From a virus, in IMG/VR virus record IMGVR_UViG_3300046692_000123, positions 1 through 52,396 of that record: 52,396 bases of DNA. One strand, 5' to 3'. A model generated the notes under the pieces. It searched no databases and was not told the origin of the DNA. It saw only the letters and a list, made by a program, of their open reading frames with translations. Below, in pieces: positions 14,042-21,671 of the stretch. The first letter of the stretch is position 1. Each line of letters begins with the position of its first letter. A program made the position numbers and the translations under genes.

Positions 14042-14097
14042 GTACCAGGCGCACAGTGAGTCGCATACTCACCGTGCGCCCAGTCATTACCGTGAGT
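14038..14097. repeat. GTGAGT/ACTCAC cluster downstream of the partition genes
   Basis: GTGAGT occurs at 14038, 14056 and 14092, and ACTCAC at 14067. GTGAGT-CGCAT-ACTCAC (14056-14072) is an inverted repeat within a larger hairpin (14048-14080, 14-bp stem with one mismatch). Two GTGAGT copies are 18 bp apart. This is a candidate centromere-like site and may also end transcription between the converging genes. Confidence 0.5.
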
Positions 14098-14305
14098 TTT
14101 TGGCAATGTACTCGTCGATAAACCGCTGAATCTCCGTCGTCATGTCCGACTCGTTGCGCATGCAGGCCCGGCGGAACCGGTCGTGCTTATCGGCATCGAG
14201 GCGCACGTTCAGTCGCTTCTCTTCCGCGACTGGCTTGCTGGCCTGGGCCAGGATCTTCGGCGCCCTGTCGGCGACCTTGCTTGGTGCTGTGGTGAGTAGT
14301 GCCAT
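14087..14305 (-). CDS. ParG/CopG-like ribbon-helix-helix protein, 72 aa
   Basis: A flexible basic N-terminus (about 30 residues) is followed by RLNVRLDADKHDRFRRAC and EIQRFIDEYI, a strand-helix-helix fold. The second gene after parA in a minus-strand pair, two bases apart, it is the likely centromere-binding partner that also represses the pair. TP228 ParG has the same plan: disordered tail plus RHH. Confidence 0.7.
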   Translation of the reverse strand: MALLTTAPSKVADRAPKILAQASKPVAEEKRLNVRLDADKHDRFRRACMRNESDMTTEIQRFIDEYIAKNSR

Positions 14306-14307
14306 GA

Positions 14308-14916
14308 TCAGGCCTCCAATAGTTTCTTGACAGCTTCAGCGAATCGCAGCGACTCCAGGCGTATTGCACTGTCGCCGCTTCTCGTTGGGGTTTTCCCTCT
14401 GGCGATGGCTGTCGGGTATCCGATCCGGTCGCACAGGGGCACGCTGACAACGGGCAGTTCGTAGCCATACAGCGCCTCGGCGATATCCCGGCCGAGCAGC
14501 GTGTTCTGATCCAGTCGGTTGACGAACAGTGCGGCGATGAACTCGGGACGATGCGCCAGGTGCGCCTTCATCAGCTCGATTGAGTCGGCGGCTGCCCAAA
14601 TGTCAAAGATGCTCGGCGCGCACGGCAGCAGTGCCATGTCCAGGTAGGGCAGCGCATCCGCTGACAGCTCCCCCTTTGTATCGATCACCGCATAGTCAAA
14701 CCCCGACAGCCCCTTCAGGTCTGACAGGCGCTCGGCGGTGAATATCTCGAGCGTGTTTGGCAGATTCGCAATCTCCACCCACCGGCTGACGCTGCCTTGC
14801 GGATCGGTATCGATCAGGGCAACGCGGTGTTTCTGAGCCAGCGCCCCGGCCAGGGTGACCGCGCTGGTTGACTTGCCAGCCCCGCCCTTCTGCGTCCATA
14901 GCCCGATCTTCTTCAT
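14308..14916 (-). CDS. parA: ParA/ParF-family partition ATPase
   Basis: A 202-aa protein with the deviant Walker A KGGAGKST (residues 10-17), IDTDPQGS (switch I region, about 36-43) and VIDTKG near residue 77 (Walker B area, ending in Lys rather than the usual Pro-Pro). It lacks the N-terminal HTH of large ParA proteins, so it resembles the small ParF/type Ib class. It runs against its neighbours, so the cassette appears to be a separate module. Starts 14931 and 14949 are possible. It could segregate an extrachromosomal prophage. Confidence 0.8.
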   Translation of the reverse strand: MKKIGLWTQKGGAGKSTSAVTLAGALAQKHRVALIDTDPQGSVSRWVEIANLPNTLEIFTAERLSDLKGLSGFDYAVIDTKGELSADALPYLDMALLPCAPSIFDIWAAADSIELMKAHLAHRPEFIAALFVNRLDQNTLLGRDIAEALYGYELPVVSVPLCDRIGYPTAIARGKTPTRSGDSAIRLESLRFAEAVKKLLEA

Positions 14917-14932
14917 GAGTACAGTGCCCATC

Positions 14933-14949
14933 GTGAGTATTTGACTCAC
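14933..14949. promoter_or_regulatory. GTGAGT-N5-ACTCAC operator upstream of parA
   Basis: A perfect 6-5-6 inverted repeat, the same form as 14056-14072 at the other end of the cassette. It lies 16 bp before the preferred parA start, where RHH partner proteins bind their operator. GAGT also recurs at 14917. Confidence 0.55.
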
Positions 14950-14975
14950 AGATTACACGACTGCGCGAAATCCGC

Positions 14976-15005
14976 TTGTGTATTCCGCGATTGTCGCGCT
15001 ATAGT
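14976..15005 (+). promoter_or_regulatory. Rightward promoter overlapping operator S4
   Basis: TTGTGT, 18 bases, TATAGT. The last two bases of the -10 box are the first two of the 16-bp operator, so a bound repressor would block this promoter. It would drive the HTH gene at 15067 and the nin-like region. Confidence 0.55.
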
Positions 15006-15030
15006 CCCTACACAGGGACCAGCAAGGGAC
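15004..15030. promoter_or_regulatory. Dispersed 16-bp operator S4 plus half-site
   Basis: GTCCCTACACAGGGAC (15004-15019) is followed five bases later by the half-site AAGGGAC (15024-15030). It overlaps a promoter candidate and lies between the divergent parA and HTH genes, about 55 bp from the GTGAGT operator. Confidence 0.7.
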
Positions 15031-15066
15031 CACAACCAATCAGGGGTGATACGAGATGGCGATTCC

Positions 15067-15273
15067 ATGAGGCTTGATCCGAAGGCGCTAAAAACTGACC
15101 CGGCCTACATCCGAAGCCTGGTCGAGCAAAGCGGCATGAGCCAGAAGCAGGCCGCCGCATCCATCGGTGTCGGTCAGCGCACGTTGGTTGACTGGCTCGG
15201 CGGCAAGATCAAGTGGTCCTACCCGGCGCAGTACGCGCTGGAGTGTCTTGTTAAATACGGGGTGAAAAAGTGA
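15067..15273 (+). CDS. Small helix-turn-helix protein, 68 aa
   Basis: TDPAYIRSLVEQSGMSQKQAA and IGVGQRTLVDWL form an HTH; the tail reads YPAQYALECLVKYG. A paralogue with the same plan is at 49033-49275. An upstream GTG (15043) is an alternative start. Being the first gene after the S4-controlled promoter, it is a candidate regulator. Confidence 0.65.
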   Translation: MRLDPKALKTDPAYIRSLVEQSGMSQKQAAASIGVGQRTLVDWLGGKIKWSYPAQYALECLVKYGVKK

Positions 15274-15872
15274 TGAGCACAATTGATTGGAGCAAGGCGC
15301 CGGAAGGCACCACGCACTTCGGGCCAAAGCATGATTTTCTCGTAGAGAACTGGTTCAAGAGAGATGAGTGCGGCTGGTCTATTTGGGAGTGCGCTCGCTG
15401 GGCGGCATGTCGTGGCGGCCTGCAGAAGCTACGCGAGGACACGATGGTCCGGCGTCCTCCGCAGAAGCCGTGGGCCGTCGAAGGCCTGCCACCAGTTGGG
15501 ACTGTGTGCGAGTTCGCAGGTGGAACGCCATGCCCGGAAGATCCCTTCGACAAGGATTTGAAGGTAGGCATGAAAGTAACAATCATCGCTCACTTCAAGT
15601 GCGGCGACTTTACGCTGGCGGCTTTTACCTTTGACCCTAAAAATCAAGATCGCGGAATGGTGCAAGTTGAACAGGGTAACTTCGGTTGCTTCCGCCCAAT
15701 CCGCACGCCCGAGCAGATCGCAGCGGAAGAGCGCGAGAAAGCACGCGATGAAGTTCTGAATGCCATGGCGGAAAAAATGGCTATCGAGAAGAACGAAACC
15801 CTTTGGCAACATCGTCTGCAGGTAGTTGGCGAAATGCTGGACATGGGCTACCGCAAGCAGGTGATGCCATGA
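15273..15872 (+). CDS. Phage hypothetical protein, 199 aa
   Basis: Coupled by TGATG to the HTH gene. It contains LPPVGTVCEF and CFRPIRTPEQIAAEEREKA, segments typical of a modular phage family of unknown function, and a helical C-terminus. Confidence 0.65.
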   Translation: MSTIDWSKAPEGTTHFGPKHDFLVENWFKRDECGWSIWECARWAACRGGLQKLREDTMVRRPPQKPWAVEGLPPVGTVCEFAGGTPCPEDPFDKDLKVGMKVTIIAHFKCGDFTLAAFTFDPKNQDRGMVQVEQGNFGCFRPIRTPEQIAAEEREKARDEVLNAMAEKMAIEKNETLWQHRLQVVGEMLDMGYRKQVMP

Positions 15873-16681
15873 CCGATAAAACGATTTGCCGCGATGACGG
15901 ACGCTGCGAGTACGCGATCCAGTCCGGCGCCGAAGAGAATGGTCGTTGCCCGAATGGCAAGTGCGCGATGCCTGCCTCGGCACCTGGAACTGGTAGCGAT
16001 GTCCTCGACTGCATCCTGGGCGTTGGCGGCTTCGCAAGCTTCGGCCCTCTGGATGCACAACCCGCCGCCCACCTGACCATCCCCGGCGCGCTGGAGTGGG
16101 ATGGTGATAATGGTACTCACGGTGCGGACGGTGAGTCGTGTGCTCATGGTGAGTCAGCTGCTGCCATCGCCACCCTGAAATCGCTCGGCTACACCCATAA
16201 CGGCGGCACCCACTGGAAGCCTCCGGTTGGCCAGAAGCCGGACTTCGACCTGATCGACTCACTGCGCGCCCAGCTGGCCAACACCGAACAATCGCGCCGC
16301 TCGTTCTTCGACTTGAGCCAGGATCTGGAGAAGAGGCTGGCCGAGCGGGATGCGCTGCTGCGTTCGAAGTCGGGCGACCTCATCCAGTACGCGGCACGAC
16401 TACTTGGCGCCCCGCTGCGAGAACTGAACGGCCTCATTGACGAGGGAGCAAGAATGACCCGCCCAAGGGTTGAGGCTGCCGTCGACTTCGCGGATAGCCA
16501 TATGAAGGACGTAGCCGTCCAGATTCGCCATATCGCTGACGCACTGTCCGCCATCACCAAGCCCGCCAAGCCCAAGGCCTGCGCCGCCTGCGACGGCTGG
16601 GGAACCATCTCGACGGGAATCGACGAGGCGCCATCGACCAACTGCAAAAAATGCGACGGAACCGGGAAGGTGGCGCCATGA
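15869..16681 (+). CDS. Hypothetical protein with C-terminal zinc-finger pairs, 270 aa
   Basis: Start MTDKTICRDDGRC at 15869 overlaps the upstream stop. A helical central part (residues about 130-190) is followed by CAACDGWG and CKKCDGTG, DnaJ-like CxxCxGxG zinc-finger repeats. The first 40 residues are also Cys-rich. The DNA for residues 83-96 carries a GTGAGT/ACTCAC cluster. Function unknown. Confidence 0.6.
   Translation: MTDKTICRDDGRCEYAIQSGAEENGRCPNGKCAMPASAPGTGSDVLDCILGVGGFASFGPLDAQPAAHLTIPGALEWDGDNGTHGADGESCAHGESAAAIATLKSLGYTHNGGTHWKPPVGQKPDFDLIDSLRAQLANTEQSRRSFFDLSQDLEKRLAERDALLRSKSGDLIQYAARLLGAPLRELNGLIDEGARMTRPRVEAAVDFADSHMKDVAVQIRHIADALSAITKPAKPKACAACDGWGTISTGIDEAPSTNCKKCDGTGKVAP
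16115..16154. repeat. Third GTGAGT/ACTCAC cluster, inside a gene
   Basis: ACTCAC at 16115 and GTGAGT at 16131 and 16149; the last two are 18 bp apart as in the 14038-14061 pair. The flank ACTCACGGTGCG resembles ACTCACCGTGCG at 14067. This could be an outlying partition site. Confidence 0.35.
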
Positions 16682-16917
16682 GGAATATTAAAACCAGGGA
16701 GGGGTACGACCTGTGGGACAAGGTTCACGAACTGCCTCGCTTCAACTTCTGGCGCGGCGGTGAGGATGAAAAAGGCAGCGTTATCCGAGTACCGGAAAAG
16801 CACGGGCACTGGGTCAACTTCAATGACCTGACAACCTTGGCCGACCAGTACCAAGACGAGATCAACGGCCTGCGTGAGCGTCTTTCGCGCCTTGAGCCAA
16901 AGGTGGTGCAGTCATGA
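16678..16917 (+). CDS. Hypothetical protein, 79 aa
   Basis: Start 16678 overlaps the previous stop (ATGA). It reads MRNIKTREGYDLWDKVHEL and ends with a short coiled coil (DEINGLRERLSRLEPK). Not recognised. Confidence 0.55.
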   Translation: MRNIKTREGYDLWDKVHELPRFNFWRGGEDEKGSVIRVPEKHGHWVNFNDLTTLADQYQDEINGLRERLSRLEPKVVQS

Positions 16918-17021
16918 TCGGGCTCGCTATCTGGCTGGCAGTCCAGCTCCCGCTTGGCCATCTGATCGGCCGGGCTCAGCGCCAAAAGCGCAAGTTTGAC
17001 GAGGCGTTCAGGCATGGCTAG
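16914..17021 (+). CDS. Small membrane-anchored peptide, 35 aa
   Basis: ATG 16914 overlaps the previous TGA. A hydrophobic stretch (IGLAIWLAVQLPLGHLIG) is followed by a basic tail (RQKRKFDEAF). Its stop overlaps the start of the DUF1367 gene by eight bases. Confidence 0.5.
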   Translation: MIGLAIWLAVQLPLGHLIGRAQRQKRKFDEAFRHG

Positions 17022-17529
17022 CGCACCCAAGCCAAAGCCGATGCCGGTCTACCTGATGCTCAGGAAGATGATCGACCCGGCGACGGGCAACCAGGTCGCA
17101 GCGTTCGTGCCGGCCTCGGATGCCGATCAGTCGATCTTGCGCGAGAAGGGTTACAAGTTTAACGCCAAGGTGCGGGCCGACCTGAAACAGCCGCGCAACG
17201 AGCGGTTTAACAAGTTGGTCCACGGCCTGGGCAAGATCCTGGCGCAGAACATCGACCGATTCAGCGGCAAGCAATCCCACGCGGCCATCAAGGCGTTGCA
17301 AACCGAGTCGGGCATCTACTGCGAAGAAGACCTGCTCGAAGTGCCAGGCATCGGCTCGCTGATCATCAAGCGACCGCAGAGCCTGTCCTACGACTCGATG
17401 GGCGAGGAAGTGTTCCAGGACTTCTGGGCGAAGGTCTGCGGTTACCTGGTGCTGAAGGACTGGCCGACGCTCACGCCCGAGCGATTGACCGAAATGGCGG
17501 AATTTGAAGGGTTCAGGGAGGCGGTATGA
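17014..17529 (+). CDS. DUF1367 (YdfU-like) phage protein, 171 aa
   Basis: YLMLRKMIDPATGNQVAAF, YKFNAKVRADLKQPRNERFN and the C-terminal LTPERLTEMAEFEG fit the DUF1367 family found in the nin-like region of lambdoid phages. No catalytic motif is evident. It precedes the DUF1364 nuclease, as in many lambdoid genomes. Confidence 0.75.
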   Translation: MASAPKPKPMPVYLMLRKMIDPATGNQVAAFVPASDADQSILREKGYKFNAKVRADLKQPRNERFNKLVHGLGKILAQNIDRFSGKQSHAAIKALQTESGIYCEEDLLEVPGIGSLIIKRPQSLSYDSMGEEVFQDFWAKVCGYLVLKDWPTLTPERLTEMAEFEGFREAV

Positions 17530-17756
17530 AAAAAGCAATCAAGGCGTTCAAGTGGGCATTCTGGCCGGCAGTGTTCGGCATGGCATTTGCGCTGCTGGCA
17601 ATCGGAATTTACGACCGGTTCGCCCATCAGAGCGAATTTACGACGTTCTATGCTAAGAGGATCGATGCGACCTGCATTACCGCAACCGTTCACGGCAAGC
17701 CGGTGATGTGGTGCTTTGGCGGCGACCGTACCGCCGAAGCAGAGGTAGAGCCATGA
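17526..17756 (+). CDS. Small membrane protein, 76 aa
   Basis: One transmembrane segment (AFWPAVFGMAFALLAIGIY, residues 11-29), then a short outer domain with two cysteines (ATCITATV, VMWCFGGD). Coupled at both ends. Function unknown. Confidence 0.6.
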   Translation: MKKAIKAFKWAFWPAVFGMAFALLAIGIYDRFAHQSEFTTFYAKRIDATCITATVHGKPVMWCFGGDRTAEAEVEP

Positions 17757-18055
17757 GCAAGCAGGACAAGATCACCAAAGCTGCCCGGGGCCGGGATTGC
17801 CAGGTTCGTTTACCGGGCTGCCCGAACAACACCGAAACAACCGTGCTCGCCCACTACCGGCTGGCGGGTACGTGCGGAGTCGGTATCAAGCCTTCTTCGC
17901 TCCAGGGTGCATGGGCCGACCATTACTGCCACGACGTAATCGACGGCAGAATCCCTCCCCCTGAGTCTCTTTCAAGGGACGAGATCCGGCTGTATCACGC
18001 CGAGGGCTGCTTTAGAACGATGGATACATTGGTAAGGGAAGGGGTGATCAAGTGA
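17753..18055 (+). CDS. DUF1364 (YbcO-like) nuclease-type protein
   Basis: A 100-aa protein with GRDCQVRLPGCPNN, VLAHYRL and a HxxD-type CHDVIDGR segment, as in YbcO/DUF1364, an HNH-like nuclease family of the lambda nin region. In this copy the usual second Cys pair reads ADHYCHDVI. A full 16-bp operator (17965-17980) lies within the gene. Confidence 0.75.
   Translation: MSKQDKITKAARGRDCQVRLPGCPNNTETTVLAHYRLAGTCGVGIKPSSLQGAWADHYCHDVIDGRIPPPESLSRDEIRLYHAEGCFRTMDTLVREGVIK
17965..17980. promoter_or_regulatory. Dispersed 16-bp operator S5 (intragenic)
   Basis: GTCTCTTTCAAGGGAC inside the DUF1364 gene. A site far from any clear promoter is more like a stoperator or centromere site than a normal operator. 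Confidence 0.55.
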
Positions 18056-18336
18056 GCAAGCGCCATCCAATGCAGCCAGTCGAAATGGCTGGCGATCAGG
18101 TCGTCAGATTCAAGCGAAACCAGATTATCTGCGACATGCAGGAGCTTTGCGCAAAGCACGGCCTTGATCTGAATGAGATTGCCTGCCGGGATTACTCCAA
18201 AGATGACCGCTCCCAGCTAATGCAGCTTATCGGCTACAGCGTCAGCGGGTACGGCAACCTGAGCTGCTCCCGCGCCAAGCATGTCATGCGCGCTGATGAG
18301 AAAGCCGCATCAATGGTCGAAGAGGTGAAGCCATGA
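18052..18336 (+). CDS. Conserved phage hypothetical protein, 94 aa
   Basis: HPMQPVEMAGDQVVRFKRN, DLNEIACRDYSKDD and LIGYSVSGYGNLS match a conserved small phage protein with unknown role that recurs in this position of the nin-like region. Coupled both sides. Confidence 0.65.
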   Translation: MSKRHPMQPVEMAGDQVVRFKRNQIICDMQELCAKHGLDLNEIACRDYSKDDRSQLMQLIGYSVSGYGNLSCSRAKHVMRADEKAASMVEEVKP

Positions 18337-18491
18337 CCCGCCGCCCATCCATGTTCCAGCAGCCAGCGCCATCGCCCTGGTACGTCAACAAAACCAAATG
18401 CACCGAGTGCAACAAGTCTCGCGCCACCGGCAGTCATGCGAAGTGCAGCCGGGCGCGGCAGATGCGGTTTGCGGGGGAGAACAAGGCATGA
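18333..18491 (+). CDS. Small Cys-containing protein, 52 aa
   Basis: MTRRPSMFQQPAPSPWYV, then CTECNKSRATGSHAKC, a possible zinc knuckle, and a basic tail. Both ends overlap neighbours by ATGA. It resembles short NinF-type proteins only in size and place. Confidence 0.55.
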   Translation: MTRRPSMFQQPAPSPWYVNKTKCTECNKSRATGSHAKCSRARQMRFAGENKA

Positions 18492-19183
18492 GCCTGATCA
18501 AGCGATTCGAACGAAACACCGCCGGTCGTGACTTCGCAGTCGGCGACATTCACGGGCACTTCACCCGGCTACAGGCCGCGCTTGACGCCATCGGCTTCGA
18601 TCCGGCCGTAGACCGGCTATTCAGCGTTGGCGATCTGGTCGACCGCGGGCCTGAGTGCCGTGACGTGCTGGCCTGGCTGGATAAGCCATGGTTCAACGCA
18701 GTGCGCGGCAACCATGACGATTACGTCGTGCGCTTCGACACTTGCGAAGTGGAAAACTGGGTCTACAACGGCGGCTCCTGGTTCGCCGGGTTGAATCGCG
18801 ACGAGCAGGAAGAGTTCCGCGTTCAGTTTGCCGAGCTGCCGATCGCCATCGAGGTCGAGACTGCCGGCGGGCTGGTCGGCCTGGTGCACGCTGACTGCCC
18901 GTTCCCGTCCTGGCATGAGCTCCAGTTCGAACTGGAAGGTGCGACGACACCGAAACGCCTGAAGCTGGTGCAGAACACCTGCATGTGGTCGCGCTCCCGG
19001 GTTGAGCAGGGCGACGTTTCGGGCGTGCTGGATATTCGGGCTCTGGTGGTTGGGCATACGCCGCTGAGCGAGGTCACCGTCCTCGGCAACGTCTACCACA
19101 TCGACACCGCCGGCTGGGTTCCAGATCGCGGACACTTCACGCTGCTGAATCTGGACACGCTGGAGCCTGCCAAAAATAAGTGA
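18488..19183 (+). CDS. NinI-like Ser/Thr protein phosphatase
   Basis: A 231-aa metallophosphatase close in length and motifs to lambda phosphatase (NinI): GDIHGH (D20, H22), GDLVDRG (D49), RGNHDD (N75, H76) and later the metal-binding H in VVGHTPLSE. It is expected to remove phosphate from Ser, Thr or His in host proteins. Last gene before operator S6. Confidence 0.85.
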   Translation: MSLIKRFERNTAGRDFAVGDIHGHFTRLQAALDAIGFDPAVDRLFSVGDLVDRGPECRDVLAWLDKPWFNAVRGNHDDYVVRFDTCEVENWVYNGGSWFAGLNRDEQEEFRVQFAELPIAIEVETAGGLVGLVHADCPFPSWHELQFELEGATTPKRLKLVQNTCMWSRSRVEQGDVSGVLDIRALVVGHTPLSEVTVLGNVYHIDTAGWVPDRGHFTLLNLDTLEPAKNK

Positions 19184-19202
19184 TGGCATTCTGATTATTA
19201 CG

Positions 19203-19218
19203 GTCCCTACAGAGGGAC
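19203..19218. promoter_or_regulatory. Dispersed 16-bp operator S6
   Basis: GTCCCTACAGAGGGAC with 6-bp arms, in the 84-bp gap between the phosphatase and kinase genes. It fills the spacer of a weak promoter candidate (TTACGG at 19198, TATCGG at 19221), with TATGAT also nearby at 19228. Confidence 0.7.
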
Positions 19219-19267
19219 TGTATCGGATATGATAGCGCGCGTAGGCAAACAAACAGGGAGTGACCGA

Positions 19268-19810
19268 ATGAGCAGATTGATTGGCATCGCTGGCCGGGCC
19301 GGCAGTGGAAAGGATACGGCGGGTGCGCACCTGGTCGAGCAACACGGCTTCCGGCAGTACGCCTTCGCCGATCCGATCCGGGCAATGCTCGGCGCGCTCG
19401 GCGCATTCCCTGCGAGCGACCTGATCGACCGCGACACCAAGGAAGTGGTCATTGATTGGCTGGGTAAGAGCCCGCGGCAGATGGCGCAGACCCTGGGCAC
19501 CGAGTGGGGCCGCGAACTGGTTCACCCGCAATTATGGGTTCTGATGGCGCAGCGCCGCTGGGAGGCCTTCCGGTCTATCGGTGAAAGCCTGGTCATCACC
19601 GATGTTCGATTCGAGAACGAAGTCAACTGGATCAAGGCGCAGGGCGGCGTGGTTATTTACTTGGACCGCCCCGGAGTCGCATCGGTCAGCGCTCACGCAA
19701 GCGAGCAGTTCGATCTGAGCAGGGTTGCCGACTCAGTGATCCGCAATGACGGCACCGTCGGCTATCTGAAAGACATGATCGATTACTTGCTGGCGGGGTT
19801 GTCCGAATGA
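19268..19810 (+). CDS. Deoxynucleoside monophosphate kinase-like P-loop protein
   Basis: A 180-aa protein with the P-loop GRAGSGKDT (residues 7-15), FADPIRAML and TDVRFENE, as in phage dNMP kinases (T4 gp1 type) and related AAA adenylate kinases. Start 19268 follows a good GGGAGTG ribosome site. It likely raises dNTP precursors for phage replication. Confidence 0.8.
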   Translation: MSRLIGIAGRAGSGKDTAGAHLVEQHGFRQYAFADPIRAMLGALGAFPASDLIDRDTKEVVIDWLGKSPRQMAQTLGTEWGRELVHPQLWVLMAQRRWEAFRSIGESLVITDVRFENEVNWIKAQGGVVIYLDRPGVASVSAHASEQFDLSRVADSVIRNDGTVGYLKDMIDYLLAGLSE

Positions 19811-20940
19811 AAGCGAAGGCGACCGACGAGCAGCTGAAGGAAGCGCTGGCCACCATGACCGTGGCCGAGGCTGCCGCCCACTTCGACATGCACGAACGCA
19901 CCGTCTGGTCGCGCAAGGCCAAGCTGGCCCGCCAAGGCTGGAGCCCCGAGCACGACATGACCAAGACTGTTCCGGACGGATTCCACCTGAAGGGCACATC
20001 GACGCTGTACGACGAGGACGGCAAGGCCAAGCTGCAATGGGTCAAGACCTCGATCGACCATGAGCGCCAGGCCGAAATGATGCGCGAGGCGGTGTCGGCG
20101 CTGTCTGCCGAGATCGTTCCGGAGATTGCGGTAAAGGCCCCGGCCCATACCTTGGATCAGCTGCTGAATTGCTACGTCATCACCGACTACCACCTGGGAA
20201 TGAACAGCTGGGGCGAAGAGACCGGCGGCGACTGGGACATGAAGATCGCCGAGGACTTGCTTGTGAGCTGGTTCGGCGCGGCGATCGCCCAGGCCCCCGA
20301 CTCCCGATCCGCCGTATTCTCCCAGCTCGGCGACTTCCTGCACTGGGACGGCATCAGTGCGGTAACCCCGACATCCGGCCACATCGTTGACGCTGACACC
20401 CGGTTCCAGAAGGTTGTTCGGGTTGCCATTGGCGTGATCCGCCGTATCACCTCGATGCTGCTGGCCAAGCATGAGCGCGTCGTTCTGCTGATGGCCGAGG
20501 GCAACCATGACCTGGCCTCGAGCATGTGGCTGCGCGAGCTGTTCGCCGCCCTGTACGAGAACGAGCCGCGAATCGAGGTCATCACCCGTCCAGATCCGTA
20601 CTACTGCCTCGAGCACGGCCTGACTTCCCTGTTCTTCCATCACGGCCATAAGAAGCGCATCGACTCCCTTGAGACCGTGTTCATCGCTAAATTCCGCGAA
20701 GTGTTCGGCCGCACCAGGTTCAGCTACGCACACACCGGCCACCTGCACCACAACGTATTGCGCGAAACCAACACCATGCAGCTGGAGCAGCACCGGACAC
20801 TGGCAGCGCCAGATAGTCACGCGAGCCGCGGCGGCTGGATGTCCGGGCGTGACGCCAAGGTGATCACCTATCACAGCCAGTACGGCGAAGTAGGCCGGAC
20901 CACGATCAGTTACGAAATGCTCGGGGGAGGTGCGGCATGA
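19807..20940 (+). CDS. Calcineurin-like metallophosphoesterase with N-terminal HTH
   Basis: A 377-aa protein. Residues 1-45 look like an HTH (TVAEAAAHFDMHERTVW). The catalytic part carries ITDYHLG, LGDFLHWD, EGNHD, FFHHGH and HTGHLHH, a full binuclear metal set. Proteins like this in phages are of uncertain substrate, perhaps nucleic acid. Coupled to the kinase upstream and RusA downstream. Confidence 0.75.
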   Translation: MKAKATDEQLKEALATMTVAEAAAHFDMHERTVWSRKAKLARQGWSPEHDMTKTVPDGFHLKGTSTLYDEDGKAKLQWVKTSIDHERQAEMMREAVSALSAEIVPEIAVKAPAHTLDQLLNCYVITDYHLGMNSWGEETGGDWDMKIAEDLLVSWFGAAIAQAPDSRSAVFSQLGDFLHWDGISAVTPTSGHIVDADTRFQKVVRVAIGVIRRITSMLLAKHERVVLLMAEGNHDLASSMWLRELFAALYENEPRIEVITRPDPYYCLEHGLTSLFFHHGHKKRIDSLETVFIAKFREVFGRTRFSYAHTGHLHHNVLRETNTMQLEQHRTLAAPDSHASRGGWMSGRDAKVITYHSQYGEVGRTTISYEMLGGGAA

Positions 20941-21326
20941 CCCAGGCGCCTGAACTGATCCCGGCGCCGGAAGGATTCACTATCGATCTGCCGTGGCCGC
21001 CGAAAGAGCTGAGCCCAAACGCCCGCGTCCACTGGCGGAAGCGCCACAAGCACGCCAAGGCGTATCGGCTGGCATGCGGGCTCATCACCAAGGCGGCGCG
21101 CAACGAGGCGCCGGACGGGAAGCTCTATTTTTGGGTGACGTTCTTCCCGCCCAATCGCAGGAAGCTGGACGACGACAACCTCATCGGCCGATTCAAGGCG
21201 GGCCGCGATGGCGTGGCTGACGGCCTGGGCATCGACGACGCTCGATTCATGACAACAGTAAACATTGGCGATCCGGTCCCGGGAGGGTCGGTTCGAGTTC
21301 ACATACGCGGGCAAATTCAGGGGTGA
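20937..21326 (+). CDS. rusA: RusA-family Holliday junction resolvase
   Basis: A 129-aa RusA homologue: IDLPWPPKELSPNARVHWR, FFPPNRRKLDDDNLIGRFK with the three Asp residues that bind metal, and DGVADGLGIDDARF. RusA cuts Holliday junctions at the end of recombination and aids packaging. Full length. Confidence 0.9.
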   Translation: MTQAPELIPAPEGFTIDLPWPPKELSPNARVHWRKRHKHAKAYRLACGLITKAARNEAPDGKLYFWVTFFPPNRRKLDDDNLIGRFKAGRDGVADGLGIDDARFMTTVNIGDPVPGGSVRVHIRGQIQG

Positions 21327-21329
21327 ATT

Positions 21330-21671
21330 ATGGAAGATCGGGAATTGTTGGAGCTGGCGGCCAAGGCGCTGGGGAAGGTTTTTGTTTATGGCCGACCAAC
21401 GATAATGGGCGGCAGCGCCACTCCATTCTTGGATGGGTACGGCTACTGGAATCCGCTCAAGGATGATGGCGACTGCGCACAGCTTGAGGTTGAGCTATGC
21501 ATGGATGTCCAGATTGACGAAAGCGGTGTCAGATCCGTGAAGTACCTGCGCGATGGCATGGAGTTCATCGAAAGCATTCAGCTGGCCTGCAACCATGGAG
21601 GCGACATGAACAAGGCGAGGCGCCGGGCAAGCGTAGAGGTTTCAGCTGAGATCGGGAGGATGAAGCCATGA
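21330..21671 (+). CDS. Phage hypothetical protein, 113 aa (RELLELAA family)
   Basis: It begins MEDRELLELAAKALGKV and carries GYWNPLKDDGDCAQLEVEL, matching the gene at 639-992 in order of motifs. Two copies on opposite early operons suggest duplication or two separate acquisitions. Function unknown. Confidence 0.65.
   Translation: MEDRELLELAAKALGKVFVYGRPTIMGGSATPFLDGYGYWNPLKDDGDCAQLEVELCMDVQIDESGVRSVKYLRDGMEFIESIQLACNHGGDMNKARRRASVEVSAEIGRMKP

Noticed and set aside
20640-20680. Operator-like ACTCCCTTGAGACC in the phosphoesterase gene
   Set aside because: The halves are at the wrong spacing and two arm positions differ.
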